Positions 25,476 through 26,374 of a stretch of 26,374 bases of DNA are shown here, piece after piece. The position numbers and the translations under genes are program-made. Source of the stretch: a virus. Below the pieces are notes generated by a model. It did not search any database. It saw nothing but the letters and a program-made list of their open reading frames with translations, and had not been told where the DNA came from. The stretch's first letter is position 1. Each line of letters starts with the position of its first letter. The stretch covers positions 1 to 26,374 of IMG/VR virus record IMGVR_UViG_3300046009_009101. The stretch is one strand, 5' to 3'.

Positions 25476-25853
25476 TTAATTATTATTTGTATCTAAAAAT
25501 ATCATTCTATAACTACTTAAAGGAGGACCGCCTTTATTTGTAGGAGTATCAAATTCAGGATGTGGATGTAAATTAATATCTATTTCATATTCTTCTCCGT
25601 ATTTACCTTCAGCTTTTAACTTTTCAATATAAGCTATATTAACCTCGTATCTTCTAAGAGATTCTTTATATATAGCTTCTTGATCCAACATTATATCTTC
25701 AAAACCTCTAGTTACAGATAACCAACCTTTTGAAGCTATGTATTCTGAAATTTCATTAGTAGCTGTTGTATCACCTTGAGAATTACCTTGAAAAGCAAAT
25801 TCACAAAGCAAATCATCAATACCTAATTTACGTTTCATTTTATATTTATTCAT
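25476..25853 (-). CDS. Hypothetical protein, 125 aa
   Basis: I do not recognise this protein. It has a helical, acidic middle (EAIYKESLRRYEVNIAYIEKLKAEGKYGEEYEID) and a C-terminal segment HPHPEFDTPTNKGGPPLSSYRMIFLD. The start at 25853 follows the previous TGA stop with no gap; Met6 is a second possible start. It ends five bases before the exonuclease gene begins. Confidence 0.65.
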   Translation of the reverse strand: MNKYKMKRKLGIDDLLCEFAFQGNSQGDTTATNEISEYIASKGWLSVTRGFEDIMLDQEAIYKESLRRYEVNIAYIEKLKAEGKYGEEYEIDINLHPHPEFDTPTNKGGPPLSSYRMIFLDTNNN

Positions 25854-26072
25854 TCAAGCTTCCTTTCTATAAGTTTCGTTGTAGTATTGTTCTGCAATAT
25901 GATGATAGCCAACTAATCTTTTAGATTCATGATGGCAACCAATACCAAAAGCATCTATAATCTGCTCTTTCTCCATTGCTTTGGCTTGTTCGATTTCTTC
26001 TTTAAGGTAATTTAGCATCCTTTGAGGAAGTTTGCTTACCAACCACTCAACGGCTGTTTGTTTATTTTTCAT
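25854..26072 (-). CDS. Small conserved phage-type protein, 72 aa
   Basis: The sequence (KNKQTAVEWLVSKLPQ, then EQAKAMEKEQIIDAF, ending in AEQYYNETYRKEA) matches a type of short helical protein I recall as widespread in Bacteroidota phages and prophages, without known function. GC content over three 60-base rows is about 35%, against 12-33% in rows counted from the giant genes. It ends with TGA immediately before the next ATG. Confidence 0.7.
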   Translation of the reverse strand: MKNKQTAVEWLVSKLPQRMLNYLKEEIEQAKAMEKEQIIDAFGIGCHHESKRLVGYHHIAEQYYNETYRKEA

Positions 26073-26073
26073 A

Positions 26074-26307
26074 CTATTTCTTTTTAAATTGTTCAGTCAG
26101 TAGTAGATATTCAGCTGTTAATCCTGTTACTCTGCTTTTTTCTACTATTGCAATTACTTCTTCCTCACTATACATTCTTTCTTGTTGCCATTTAGCACCT
26201 GCTATAAAATATTTTACTTTTGTCATATCATAAAAATCATTAGTTCCATTATAAGGAACTTGAAATCCATAATTGTCAGCAGCTTCTTCAAGTGTTTCGT
26301 TTGTCAT
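26074..26307 (-). CDS. Small conserved phage-type protein, 77 aa
   Basis: It contains EEAADNYGFQ, FIAGAKWQQERMYSEEEV and EYLLLTEQFKKK, again a pattern I recall from small proteins of Bacteroidota phages that often sit next to QAKxMEK-type genes like its downstream neighbour. The function is unknown. It ends with TAG one base before the next start. The ATG at 26307 is preceded by about 67 bases with no gene, so it may be first in the operon. Confidence 0.7.
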   Translation of the reverse strand: MTNETLEEAADNYGFQVPYNGTNDFYDMTKVKYFIAGAKWQQERMYSEEEVIAIVEKSRVTGLTAEYLLLTEQFKKK

Positions 26308-26340
26308 ATCTATAATTTTTTTATTTGTAAAACGTTAGTG

Positions 26341-26368
26341 ATAATAGTAAAAAATTATTTTACATCAA
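26341..26368 (-). promoter_or_regulatory. Candidate promoter at the head of the leftward operon
   Basis: Read leftward, TTGATG (26368-26363) and TATTAT (26346-26341) are separated by 16 bases, a sigma-70-like arrangement. The spacer region holds the inverted repeat GTAAAA/TTTTAC (26347-26352 and 26358-26363). No TAnnTTTG box is present here. In DNA this AT-rich such matches can arise by chance, so the call is tentative. The early genes of crAss-like phages may use a different promoter for the phage polymerase. Confidence 0.3.
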
Positions 26369-26374
26369 GAATTT

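Overview
This window looks like part of the genome of a tailed phage of the crAss-like group (order Crassvirales), which infects Bacteroidota. The main evidence is a run of five giant rightward genes with virion 'cargo' features. One is a single-chain RNA polymerase with the DFDVD metal-binding signature, and beside it is a giant protein combining a zincin protease motif and a PD-(D/E)XK nuclease motif. The DNA is very AT-rich. Upstream of two giant genes sits a TAnnTTTG promoter box, the -7 element typical of Bacteroidota. Genes start without clear Shine-Dalgarno sites. All ORFs are open in the standard code, and TAA, TAG and TGA are all used as stops, so there is no sign of the stop-codon reassignment known in some crAss-like phages.

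Left and centre (1-22148, all rightward): a giant, 5'-truncated virion protein (peptidoglycan-binding-like domain, glycine-rich membrane-like stretch, many GG motifs, Gly-Ser-Thr linker) ends at a two-hairpin terminator. A new transcription unit with its own promoter follows: a 630-aa helical cargo-type protein; a 1428-aa protein with three membrane-like segments and a C-terminal FtsK-gamma-like winged-helix motif; then, behind a second near-identical promoter, the 2147-aa virion RNA polymerase and the 1583-aa zincin/nuclease protein. By analogy with studied crAss-like phages, these proteins are probably packaged in the head and enter the cell with the DNA. There the polymerase would transcribe early genes, while host RNA polymerase would make these late genes from the host-type promoters.

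Junction (22149-22302): a convergent intergenic region with one terminator for each direction. Each terminator lies beyond the other, so the 3' ends of the two transcripts should overlap in antisense.

Right (22303-26307, all leftward): a compact, overlapping operon of ten small to medium genes, probably early. It encodes DNA repair and replication enzymes: a divergent family-1 uracil-DNA glycosylase, a spore-photoproduct-lyase-like radical SAM enzyme and a 5'-3' exonuclease/flap endonuclease. Between them lie small proteins, two of them cysteine-rich. The last two small genes (25854-26307) belong to a type often seen in Bacteroidota phages and are visibly less AT-rich. The operon's promoter is at or beyond the right edge. 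No tRNA, CRISPR array, insertion sequence or attachment site was seen.
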